64,000 bases of DNA from Medicago truncatula (lineage: Eukaryota; Streptophyta; Magnoliopsida; Fabales; Fabaceae). The stretch covers positions 44,868,494 to 44,932,493 of the forward strand of contig NC_053045.1 of assembly GCF_003473485.1 (NCBI RefSeq), read 5' to 3'. The translations under genes and the position numbers were made by a program. Positions 10,982-21,030 of the stretch are shown here, piece after piece. How positions within the stretch are numbered: the stretch's first letter is position 1; every line of letters begins with the position of its first letter. A model generated the notes under the pieces. It did no database searches, had not been told where the DNA came from, and was given only the letters and a program-made list of their open reading frames with translations.

Positions 10982-13033
10982 ATGGCATCATCTTGCTACA
11001 ATCACAAACCTCATCTTCTTGCTTTCTTTCATGTTACATTAACATTCTTGCTTCTTGTAACATCTCGTGCAGCTCCATTATCATTCAACTATGAACAACT
11101 TGGTGGTGACAAAACAAATACCTTCAATATTTCAGGTGATGTCTCTCAAGACAACCAAGTCCTCCAACTCACAAAGTATAAGGAACACAGTCTAGGCAGA
11201 GTCACATATTCAAAATTGTTTCATCTTTGGGACATAAAAACAAGCGAAGTCACAGATTTCAATACTCGTTTCTCATTTACTATCAACACCCCCAACAAAA
11301 CCCATCATGCAGATGGCATGACCTTCTATTTGGCACACCCCAATTTTCCCATGTCCCAAATATATGGAGGCGGAATCGGTCTTGCGAGCCTTGTTCAATT
11401 GAGTAATCCAGATTACACAAAAGAAAATCCATTTGTAGCTGTGGAATTTGATACATTTGTTAATGAATGGGATCCTAACTATGATCATGTTGGGATTGAT
11501 GTTAATTCTATCAGCACTAATCACGCTACACAATGGTTCACTAGCATGGATGAAAGAGGATATGATGCTGAAGTCAGTTACGATTCAAGTTCAAACAATT
11601 TAACTGTCACATTTACAGGTTACCAACATAATAACACAATTCAACAACACCTGTTTTATGTTGTTAACCTGAGAGATGTTTTGCCTGATTGGGTTGAATT
11701 TGGATTCACTTCAGCAACAGGAACTTTTTGGGAGTATCATACTCTTAGCTCATGGTCATTCAACTCAAGTTTAGATTTTGAAGCAAAAGAAGATGGAACA
11801 AAAACAGGACTAGTTATAGGACTCGGTGTTGGTGGAGCTGTTGCTTTGATTTGTGTTATTGGGCTGGTTTGTCTTGTGAAATGGAAGCTGAAGAAGAAAG
11901 GCATGAAGGATGCTTTGCATTTTGATCTTGCAATGGATAGTGATTTTGAAAGAATCTCTCTACCTAAGAAATTTATATATGAAGAACTTGCTAGATCAAC
12001 TAACAACTTTGCAAATGAACACAAAATTGGAGCTGGAGGTTTTGGAGCAGTGTACAAGGGATTTATAAGAGACTTGAAACATCATGTTGCAATTAAGAAG
12101 GTTTCTAAGGAATCAAATCAAGGAGTGAAGGAATATGCATCTGAAGTCAAAGTCATTAGCCAATTGAGGCATAAGAATTTGGTCCAACTCTATGGCTGGT
12201 GTCACAAGCAGAATGATCTGCTTTTAGTTTATGAGTTTGTGGAAAATGGAAGCTTAGATTCTTATATTTTCAAAGGAAAAGGTTTGCTGATATGGACAGT
12301 GAGATACAATATAGCTAGAGGTTTGGCCTCGGCATTATTGTACCTGCATGAAGAGTGTGAGCATTGTGTGCTACATAGAGACATAAAATCAAGCAATGTT
12401 ATGTTGGATTCTAATTTCAATACAAAGCTTGGAGATTTCGGGCTGGCTAGACTAATGAACCATGAGACAGAATCAAAGACAACTGTTTTAGCAGGAACAT
12501 ATGGATATCTATCACCTGAAGCTGCTACAAGAGGAAAGGCTAGTAGAGAATCTGATGTATACAGTTTTGGAGTTGTTGCTTTGGAAATAGCTTGTGGTAG
12601 AAAGGCAATTGAACCAAGTCTTAGTGAAGAACATATTTACTTGGTGGATTGGGTTTGCGAACTATATGGTAATGGTGATCTTCTTAAAGCAGCTGATTCA
12701 AGATTATATGGTGAATTTAATGAGAAGGAAGTAGAGAGGTTAATGATAGTTGGACTTTGGTGTACTCATACAGATCATCTTCAGAGGCCTATGATTAGGC
12801 AAGTTGTTCAAGTGCTTAACTTTGATGCTCCATTACCTAATCTTCCATTACAGATGAATGCATCTACCTATAATACATCTTTCAATTCTGTGTATTCTAA
12901 ATCTAAGATTTCTGGTTTTGAAAATAACCAAACTGGGACCTCAACTTCAAGTGATAGCACTATCACAGGGTCCTCACAATCAAGCACAGCCTTTGAAGTC
13001 GTATCTCCATCCGCTGCACTTCTACATAAATAA
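10982..13033 (+). CDS. L-type lectin receptor-like kinase, copy 2
   Basis: A 683-residue single-exon paralogue of copy 1 in the same orientation, with the same architecture: signal peptide (1-30), legume lectin domain with metal-site residues retained (VEFDTF, N161, D164, H169), transmembrane helix (about 276-299) and a complete kinase domain (GAGGFGAVYKG, HRDIKSSN, DFG). The lengths match without an indel. By eye, residues 1-332 differ from copy 1 at about 34 positions, clustered around sugar-binding loops (107-113, 128-137). Residues 333-683 differ at one. The shared 5' leader and 3' flank show a tandem segmental duplication. It probably acts at the plasma membrane with copy 1's kinase output but altered ligand preference; that last point is inference. 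Confidence 0.95.
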   Translation: MASSCYNHKPHLLAFFHVTLTFLLLVTSRAAPLSFNYEQLGGDKTNTFNISGDVSQDNQVLQLTKYKEHSLGRVTYSKLFHLWDIKTSEVTDFNTRFSFTINTPNKTHHADGMTFYLAHPNFPMSQIYGGGIGLASLVQLSNPDYTKENPFVAVEFDTFVNEWDPNYDHVGIDVNSISTNHATQWFTSMDERGYDAEVSYDSSSNNLTVTFTGYQHNNTIQQHLFYVVNLRDVLPDWVEFGFTSATGTFWEYHTLSSWSFNSSLDFEAKEDGTKTGLVIGLGVGGAVALICVIGLVCLVKWKLKKKGMKDALHFDLAMDSDFERISLPKKFIYEELARSTNNFANEHKIGAGGFGAVYKGFIRDLKHHVAIKKVSKESNQGVKEYASEVKVISQLRHKNLVQLYGWCHKQNDLLLVYEFVENGSLDSYIFKGKGLLIWTVRYNIARGLASALLYLHEECEHCVLHRDIKSSNVMLDSNFNTKLGDFGLARLMNHETESKTTVLAGTYGYLSPEAATRGKASRESDVYSFGVVALEIACGRKAIEPSLSEEHIYLVDWVCELYGNGDLLKAADSRLYGEFNEKEVERLMIVGLWCTHTDHLQRPMIRQVVQVLNFDAPLPNLPLQMNASTYNTSFNSVYSKSKISGFENNQTGTSTSSDSTITGSSQSSTAFEVVSPSAALLHK

Positions 13034-13105
13034 TAGTTTGATTGAATTTTTTTAATCTGTATTTTTTCCTTTCTTTTGGAAGCTTTATTTTCTGCTTTGA
13101 ATTGA

Positions 13106-13179
13106 GATTTATTTCACTTGCATCTTTCATTACAGATGCTTTAGCAATAATCTATTGAAAGATGCAAGTAAAATAAATC
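13106..13179. other. Stem-loop in kinase copy 2 3' flank
   Basis: A 24-bp stem with a single mismatch (left arm from GATTTATTTCACTTGC, right arm ending AAGTAAAATAAATC) and a 26-base loop, starting ~70 bp past the stop codon. It could fold in the 3' UTR. Only the right arm is recognisable beside copy 1 (about 5547), beyond the LINE insertion. Confidence 0.6.
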
Positions 13180-13618
13180 ATCATAATACATCAGTGCCAC
13201 AAATAATTTTAAGTCTTTAATATGTATTCCTCTAAAAAAAAGTCTTCAATATGTATTGATCCAATGCTTTTTTCTTTTACCTTCAACATCAAATGTAAAA
13301 ACTAAGGGCGCAACACAAGTGCTGAGAAGCAGGCCTCTTGACAAATCAATGTCTCTTTTGTGTGAATCTTTTCTAATTAATTAAATGTTCTATTTGACTG
13401 TTTTCTAATTTTCTAATCAAATGTTTTATTTGACTGGTTTTCTAATTAAACAGTATTGTACTGTTGTTTATCCTTATAGCATCTTGGAACGAACTAAAAA
13501 CCTATATGTAAATCTTCCTTTTCAAACACGCCATCCTTATTTCTTAAATAAATATTTTAGAAAAATCCTATTTTTGTTTTCATAAGTTTCAACTCTCTTA
13601 ATTTTAATATACAAATAT

Positions 13619-13765
13619 AGCATCAAATTTTGACAATGAATACGAGTATTACAATGCGGTGTCGCAGCTCATAAACTAAACACATCATCAAATTTTGACA
13701 ACTTGTGTATGGTTAATGAATACGAGTATTACAACGCAGTGTCGCAGCTCATTAACTAAACATAT
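13619..13765. repeat. Two-copy tandem repeat
   Basis: Two copies of a 60-75-bp unit containing CATCAAATTTTGACAA, GAATACGAGTATTACAA and GTGTCGCAGCTCAT. The second copy has an extra ~14 bp. Confidence 0.75.
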
Positions 13766-13886
13766 TTAACCACAGTTTTGGACAATTCTCAAGTGATAAT
13801 AATAAGAGTGTGTTTGGATGGAGAAATATTATTGTTTGAGCAACTTTTCTAAATATTAATTTGAAAAATGAAAATATTAACTTTCC

Positions 13887-14244
13887 TTGCCGCGATTCAC
13901 TTTCCCCACAAATTCAGCATTCCTGAGCACACGTGTGGATTGGAAGGAGACTCGAGAAGCGCACGTGTTCAAGGCGGATCTTCCGGGAATGAAGAAGGTA
14001 GAGATTGAAGTTGATAGGGTTCTTCAGATCAGCGGAGAGAGAAGCGTTGAGAAAGAAGATAAGAACAATGAATGGCATTGCGTGGAGCTTAGCAGTGGGA
14101 AATTCATGAGGAAGTTTAGATTGGCAGAGAATGCTAAGATGGATCAGGTGAATGCAAACATGGGAGAATGGTGTTCTCACTGTAACTATTCCTAAGGAAG
14201 AAGTGAAAAAACCTGGAGTTAAGACCATTGATATCTCTGATTAA
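13887..14244 (+). pseudogene. Class I small heat-shock protein (HSP20) pseudogene
   Basis: Contains most of an alpha-crystallin domain: an STRVDWKET block, [41 protein letters not shown] and an AKMDQV segment. The ~25-30 N-terminal residues and ATG of a normal 17-18-kDa protein are missing. A few codons are deleted between the KK and RVLQ strands. One extra G after AACATG (about 14160) shifts the frame, so the [22 protein letters not shown] tail is read in another frame before TAA. It is therefore not functional as a chaperone. It lies downstream of kinase copy 2, on the same strand. Confidence 0.85.
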
Positions 14245-14810
14245 ATATAGATGGAGTATTTAGTTTTCTTTCTCTGTTTTCGGTTTACAATGGTGTTCTC
14301 CTTCTTCTTCTAATGCTTATATTTTTGTAATTTAGAGAATTCGTGTGATTAAACTCCGGTTTGTGAATACAATATTCAATTTTCCAGTTAATCGTTAATT
14401 GAAATATTTTCTTTGACAAAAACACACCGAACTTTGATTATTGCATTGGCTGGCAAATATTCAACAGAATTCTTTTGTGTGCCTCTGATCGTTTTAATGT
14501 CTAGGATCTTCTTGGTAACAACCATTAGAGTTATAATTAATAAAGAACTAACTTCAATTCAACGGCACAAGGTATGCATAAAGAGGTCAAGTAAAAAGTT
14601 TCATTCAGTACCACTACTATAGCTAGTACCTACCAGCTTAGGAAACATACTTGATAAAGCCACAAATATAGCCAGAATTTTGCAACTCATGCAATGGATG
14701 AGAAGGACCCGTTTTACCAATGTTATAATCTTAGTAAAGGATTGATTATTTCTGAGACCACCTATAATCAATTTGAGCTGACATCGGCATTTGGTTATAT
14801 GATAAAGAAA

Positions 14811-14905
14811 TTAGTTGGAATGATATGATCACGATTTTAACTTGTTAATGTCTAGAAATTAGTTGGAATGATATGATCAGGAATTTAACTTGTTAATGTC
14901 TTATT
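14811..14905. repeat. Two-copy tandem repeat (~48 bp)
   Basis: Two near-identical copies of a unit containing ATTAGTTGGAATGATATGAT and TTAACTTGTTAATGTCT. Confidence 0.8.
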
Positions 14906-15829
14906 GTTTTCTGAAAATTTCTATTCAATATGTATTATTTTTATCGGTAAACTTTATTAGTAAACCGATTTAGAAATTACAAACAAAGACCCCATATAAA
15001 GGCAGAACATCCACAATAAACACTTCTTAATTATGACCTATCTTCAACACCCATATTATCACCATCTAAATCAAACTTCATCGCAAAAACAACCTTTGAA
15101 AAAACAAAATCCATAAACACTCGTCACCCGCTACTTACACTAAAACACCTTTGAAAGTCACCCAACCCAAAGAAAATATCCCTCCAAACCAAACTTCAAC
15201 TTTTCATCTCCATAGCCGAGCCCAATTTGGCATCCATTAAATGTCCTTTCCCAACGCTTTTTCGGATTGCACCACCTCTCTACTTCGGGTTCACCGAAGA
15301 AAACCCATAAAACCCAAATCCAACTTGAGTCAAAGACTGACTCCTGATCTCGAATCAAAAGTAATCGGCCCACCAGACTCCAAAACCAAATCAGTAAGGT
15401 ACCCCTCATCTTCTATATGTATTGTTAGTGTGTAAATGATTATCTTAATCAATAGCACTGTCTGTCTTTTCGGTATTTTTATTTCGCTAACTTTTGAAAA
15501 TTATTAACGGTTTTTTTTATGAAATTTTGATGTGGATTAAAACTAAAAATATAGATGTTTGTTGCGTTCAAGTTATAACAAATCAAACTAATCGTGATTA
15601 TTTATTTCAAATTTTTTTTGAAGGAATGATTATTTATTTCAACGACACAGACAATATAACAAAACAAAAAGTTATATTTAATGACACCAATAACGATCAT
15701 TATTATACAAAAAGTTGTTTAAATGTATAATTGGGATAATAAAAAAGTAAGTATAAATATTTTTTTGAAAGGAAGTAAGTATAAATATATTCATCTAGTT
15801 TATTACATTTTTTAAATAAAGGAAAAAAA

Positions 15830-15830
15830 A

Positions 15831-15881
<51 letters not shown>
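15830..15881. repeat. Compound (CA)n(TA)n microsatellite
   Basis: About nine CA dinucleotides run directly into about 16 TA dinucleotides. Confidence 0.95.
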
Positions 15882-15883
<2 letters not shown>

Positions 15884-16841
15884 ATATCGTGTTTATTACA
15901 TTTTTTTAATATTTAAATTTATTCTTATATATTTGTTACTTGTATTCAAAATTGAAGACATTTAAAAAGAAAGAAAAAAAGTCAACCCAAAAAAGTTGAA
16001 AGGGGTTATTTTCTCTATATATATAGTATAGATTACGAGGATCATCTTCAAGAAGAATAAATATTAAAATAATATGTTTAAATTATTGAAAAGGTTAAAA
16101 AATTCATAATGTAAATCAAAGTATAAAATTTAATATGATAATAATTGCAATAAAAAATAGTATTTGTATTTATTGAAATATGTCTCCAATCAAGTATAAA
16201 GAACTATTTTTTATCGAAGATGATATGATCTATTTAGTTAAATAGACTTATAAAATAATATTTGTCTTTTTCTTCAAATAAAAATAACCTTGGTCAAAAT
16301 TTAAAAAAGTTATAGTTAAGTTTAATATAAATTAAATGGCAAATCATTATAGACCGATCTAACTTATCCACATCCTTAATCATAACCATATTTTGACCTA
16401 CATTTATTTATGTTGGACATCATTTAATATACTTTTTATAGAGGATTAAATATACTATTTTTTGTTGAATAAAATTATATATTTTCTTGTGTAAAAAAGA
16501 GTAGACACCAAAACAGAGTAGAATCTCTGAAATGGTCTAATTTCACCATAACAACCGAACCCTCTATTTGTCCGCATCCACCATCATTTTCATCTCCTTT
16601 TTCTGTTTTCCCAACACTCACCGTCGTCACTGTTGCTTCCCTTTACACTCTCAAACCCAATGATATACACCGTCACCAACGGCTTCTCATCATCATCTTC
16701 TTCTTCATACCCCCCATTTCACACATTTCCCCTCCCTTTCAAAACAACCTCATTCTTCTTCCATTCTTTTCCCTTTTCACGCTAAGATCCGCCTCAGATG
16801 CAGACTCTCCCTCCTTTCTCTTGCATCAGAGGCTTCCTCTC

Positions 16842-17666
16842 ATGAATCTCGCTCTTCCTCTCAATTTTCTCACCCAATTCGGATGTAGCTTCGTTCTCCT
16901 CTCTTGTCTCTCTCGCCTCCTCAACTTTCTCGGCATGTTTTTGATGTTAGGCTTTTGTTTCAAGATTCTTCACTTCGGTTGGCATTTCAAGGGTGCCCTA
17001 CGTTTTCTCTGTGATTTTGGACGCATGCCCACAATTCGTTTATGTTTGGAAAACATTGTTTTGGAAGTTTCTAAGAAAAAAATTCCATCTTTGGAAAATG
17101 GGTCTGACCCTAATACCAATTCTTCGACTCAGAAGAGGTCTAATGTTGCCGGAGAGAGATTGAATGGTCGTTTGGAAGATCGGTCGGAAAGGAAAGATGA
17201 TAGTGAAATGCAGGTTCCTGATGTGGATGAGGTGTTTGATGCAATGACTCTGAGAAAGTTGATAAAGATTGAGCGCAGGAAAGCTAATGCGGCGTTTGCG
17301 GAGCTTGATAAGGAACGGATAGCGGCTTCTTCATCTGCGGAAGAGGCAATGGCGATGATTCTCAGGCTTCAGAGTGAGAAGAGCTCGGCTGAAATTCAAG
17401 CGAATCAATTCCGCAGAATGGCTGAACAGAAGTTAGAGTATGATGATGAAGTGATTGAATCTTTGGAATGGACGATCACGAGGCATGAATCTCATAGGAG
17501 TGTGTTGGAAGAGCAGTTGAGGGTTTATAGAGAAGAACTCAAGCAATATCTTGGGGAGGATGGGATAAACCAACTTGAAGCTGATGTTAGTAGAGATAGG
17601 AGTTTTGAGAATGAAGCAGTTGATTCTGTAGTTAGCTCTTCTGAAAACGGATCACCGACCTTGTAA
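16842..17666 (+). CDS. FLOURY1-like GTD-binding (zein-binding, DUF593) protein
   Basis: A 274-residue single-exon protein starting at the first in-frame ATG (16842). Residues ~10-60 are hydrophobic, with one or two membrane segments (FVLLSCLSRLLNFLGMFLML). A polar linker follows, then a coiled-coil GTD-binding domain at about 130-236 (VDEVFDAMTLRKLIKIERRKAN..., AEQKLEYDDEVIESLEW, LEEQLRVYREEL). This order and length match maize FLOURY1 and short plant DUF593 proteins. Those are ER-membrane or myosin-receptor-type proteins: FLOURY1 organises zein packing in ER protein bodies, and relatives bind myosin XI tails on vesicles. In a legume without zeins, a generic ER or vesicle adaptor role is more likely (inference). 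The ~250 bp upstream is pyrimidine-rich and looks like a 5' leader. Confidence 0.88.
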   Translation: MNLALPLNFLTQFGCSFVLLSCLSRLLNFLGMFLMLGFCFKILHFGWHFKGALRFLCDFGRMPTIRLCLENIVLEVSKKKIPSLENGSDPNTNSSTQKRSNVAGERLNGRLEDRSERKDDSEMQVPDVDEVFDAMTLRKLIKIERRKANAAFAELDKERIAASSSAEEAMAMILRLQSEKSSAEIQANQFRRMAEQKLEYDDEVIESLEWTITRHESHRSVLEEQLRVYREELKQYLGEDGINQLEADVSRDRSFENEAVDSVVSSSENGSPTL

Positions 17667-20600
17667 GTTTCCAAGGTTGTGTTATATACAAACAAATGCT
17701 TTTACTTGAGTTTTCTTCTGACCTGTTTTGGTTTAGTGTAAATTGTAGTAATCCATAACTTTAGTTTTAATAATGTTGAGCGTAAATGTATATATATATA
17801 TATATATACATATTCATTGATTGATATTAATTTTTTGGAATGTTAGATTAGACTCCACTTTTAAGTTTATTAGTGCAACTTTGTGAATGCATTTAATGGA
17901 ACGGTTCAACGGGTGTAGGTTGGTACTAAGTTTTACCATTTGTTAGGAAATCAGGTGAATATAGTGGGTTAGGGTTAGTCTCTTAACTTTCAGATTTATT
18001 TGCTGTGTTTGGTTTGGCAGTGACACACATTTTCTTGTGTCCGAATGTAAATGCACGGTAAAAATTAGGATGCTCCAAATTGTAGCGACAATTAGATGCA
18101 CATCCGTTCACTTAGTGTAGTTTTGTTGATTGAATTATGTTGAAGCAATTGCAGTCACAAAGATCCAATTCTGAAGCCTGCAATCTGGGATATGCAGTTG
18201 TAAATACTTAATAACGTACATGTGTTTAGCCTCAAGGATTGGGTTTGCTTGTAAATAACTTGGTTGAATGAAATGCATCCAGATACACATATTAGAAGGA
18301 TTATTAACAGTAGGCATATTAAGTTAGCCTTAACTTTCAGGTTTACTGGTGTAATTTTATAATAAATTTCACTGAAACAGATAGATAAAAATGTGTTGGA
18401 TAATACTTAATATAAAACCTCAGTCATTTTATTCTGTTTAGTTTGTTGGTTATATATAGAGTTCTAGTAGGTCAAGTGGTTGAACTCAAATGGTTAATAA
18501 ACAACAGTTTATGGTTATAAATAGAGTTCGAGCTCTGACCGTTACAATTTTTTTACCGGACTTTACTTACCTCCTTGACTAATGACTGAACTCCATATTA
18601 ACATGGTCCCTTTCTCCCGGAAACCGGAGGATTAACCCCAAAAAAAATATAATTCTAGTGGTTAATTGGTTGAGTGGGAGTTATTTTATGTTATTACTAT
18701 CTTTCTCTTCTTGGTTGTCGCTAATCTTGTTTTATAACACACTATTTGATCAATAGGTTGAGTTCAAATTTTGGTTGAAACGTATAAGAATAGTAATATG
18801 GTGTCAGAGGACATTCTTCCCAGTGATGTCAATGGATATCCACGAGCACAAATAGTAGTTATATGCTACCTGCCCCTTTGGATGAAAATACTATCTGTGC
18901 GGATATCTGCCAACGGGTATTTAGCATAATTTACAACATTTGCAGGTATCAACATATATCCATGGGTTGGTATAACGCATCCCTAAATTTCTTCCTTTGT
19001 CTCTCCTGCCTTTCTTTCACAAAAAACAGAACTATATCCATATTGACCTTTCTATTGGGATCAACTGTGTCATTTTCATACTCTTCCCACTTGCACTTAT
19101 CCTACAAAGTGTTACAGTAATACTTACTGTGTCAAGAAAATGATTGTGCTCTTTGTTTTCCATGAAGATTAAATGAAATTATGGTAAAAAATCCACTTCT
19201 GAGACAAAATCTTCTCAATGATCATTCAACAAGAGTGCCAACAAAATGCTGGTTTTGTGTTAGATCCACAATTCTGGCCTTTCAAAGTCTGTTTCTGCTT
19301 CTAATCCCCAAGGTCAAGGTCTCTCCTTTAACAAACCTTTAACTGGTAAACAAGTTGCCCCAAAACAATGCACTCGTTGTTGTTGAAGTAATAGTATAGG
19401 TGACACTTGGATTCTTCAAGCATGGCTTGCCCTTCCACTAGGATAGAAGTCTAAAAGTAACCAATAGTCTCTGACAATACTTGCACATGAGGCTACGTTA
19501 AATCGTAAATTCCATAATCCCCTTTGTTTGGGTGTGACTGGAGGGCAAGTACAGGGTCTCTTGCATTTTTCTGATATGTTCATCCCGGATGATCCTGTTG
19601 GGTGAATATTGTACCATGGATCAATATGAATAACATTCCTCAAATGCAAATCCTCTTCCTCCCAGCCAAACTAATCTCAATACTCAATGCTCATTCCTAC
19701 AGCACTCACAATAACTTCTGTAAAAAAAGATATTACATGGTGGAATTGTTTTAATTGAGATCTATCAAGTGAACCATTTAGGAATAGTTTGTCTACATGA
19801 GAGCTTCATCAAGTGCCAAAAGCCTGCTCATGAGAACATGATAAAACTTGCTGAAAAATATAGCAGGAAATATGCTATTTAGTTAGAAACTCTGGTGTAC
19901 AGAGAATTTTAGTAGGGGAGCTGATCATAAATTTTTTCAAATACACGTTAGTAAAACTCAATCACTAGTTTTTTTAGTTTAAAAATCAACTTATAAAATT
20001 CTTCAATAATTGTTCTCGCACGTAAAATGGTCACTAAATGATACTTTAAAGAAGGAATCAATTGCAAATGAAATACTATTTTAATTCACGACAGACACGT
20101 CGAGACTGCTAATCTTTAAAAAAAAATCTAAATTGAGAATCAAGATATATAATCTTTAACCTCTCATTTTGTCGACAAAAAAAAAACTTTAACCTCTCAT
20201 TGATGATCACTGTTTCGACACATCTGTGTCTAAAATAATGCCTACAGGTCTCATCTCCATTCTCGCTCACTGCTGATTCTCTGAGTCCCTACACTGCATC
20301 ATTTTTGGCTCATTTTAGTTGCCACTGACATGACTCCAAATATTGACAAAGTAGTATCAAATACTGACAACTTCATTTCAAAAAATTAAATATCGAATTT
20401 ATATTTTAGTAAGTTTGATTGTTATACAGGTATTAGTAAAAACAAATGGGTATGAGTAAAAAGTTTTACACGTATGACAATCACAAACGATTTTACGCAA
20501 GCCCTAATTTAAATGATGATTTTTCTTACGCAAGCCCTAATTTAAATGATGATTTTTCTTACCAATATTTTTAAATGATGGTTTTTACCAACTTTTATTG

Positions 20601-21030
20601 AAGAGTTTTAACCAATAGTTTTTAATGATATAATACTATTATATTATATTATACATGCAATACAAATACGTATACTATAATTTTTTTCAAAGGTATGCTA
20701 TAAATATAAATCTCCTTTCAAAAATATATATATATAAATTTCCTTCCAAAAAAAAAATATATAAATCTATACGGATATATAATATGTTATGAAATTCTTT
20801 ATGCGTGCGTCCTAGATGGAACATAAAAAAGGTTCTTATCCTCTACCAATTTTTAATAAGATTCTCATCTATCATTTCATACGCGTACCGTGTACGTGTT
20901 ACTTGAGATATAGGCTTGTCGTTCGTTCTATTAAGTGTGACTGGAGGAGCAAAATCACGGTGACACTAATTTGGTTAGGGTTTATCTAACATGTGCAATA
21001 TTACACATGTTAAAGTAACTAAAAGTAGTA
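17667..21030. other. Intergenic region, no confident gene
   Basis: AT-rich with a (TA)n run at about 17788-17810. About 18464-18560 has a tRNA-like box A (GGTCAAGTGGTTGAACTC) and box B (GAGTTCGAGCTCT) and may be an old SINE. About 19230-19680 is less AT-rich and looks like decayed coding or retroelement sequence with no recognisable family. A 35-bp unit with ACGCAAGCCCTAATTTAAAT is tandemly doubled at about 20494-20563. Confidence 0.4.

Larger units (their letters stand above)
14245..16841. other. Intergenic; AT-rich, with possible retroelement debris
   Basis: No confident gene. About 14940-15480 is less AT-rich and, on the minus strand, has a short open frame (15158-15409) with WNP/NGCQIGLGYGDEK-like segments that I could not assign; it may be old LINE coding sequence. 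From 16540 to 16841 the sequence is pyrimidine-rich and probably includes the 5' leader of the next gene. Confidence 0.4.

Noticed and set aside
11273-12057. Minus-strand frames opposite kinase copy 2
   Set aside because: Antisense shadows of a well-supported coding sequence.
13106-13179. Stem-loop considered as a microRNA precursor
   Set aside because: The stem is only 24 bp with a short loop and lies in a gene's 3' flank. Without small-RNA data it is only a fold-back.
15158-15409. 83-residue minus-strand frame next to AT-rich DNA
   Set aside because: It looks like coding debris but no family could be named, so it is noted only in the intergenic entry.
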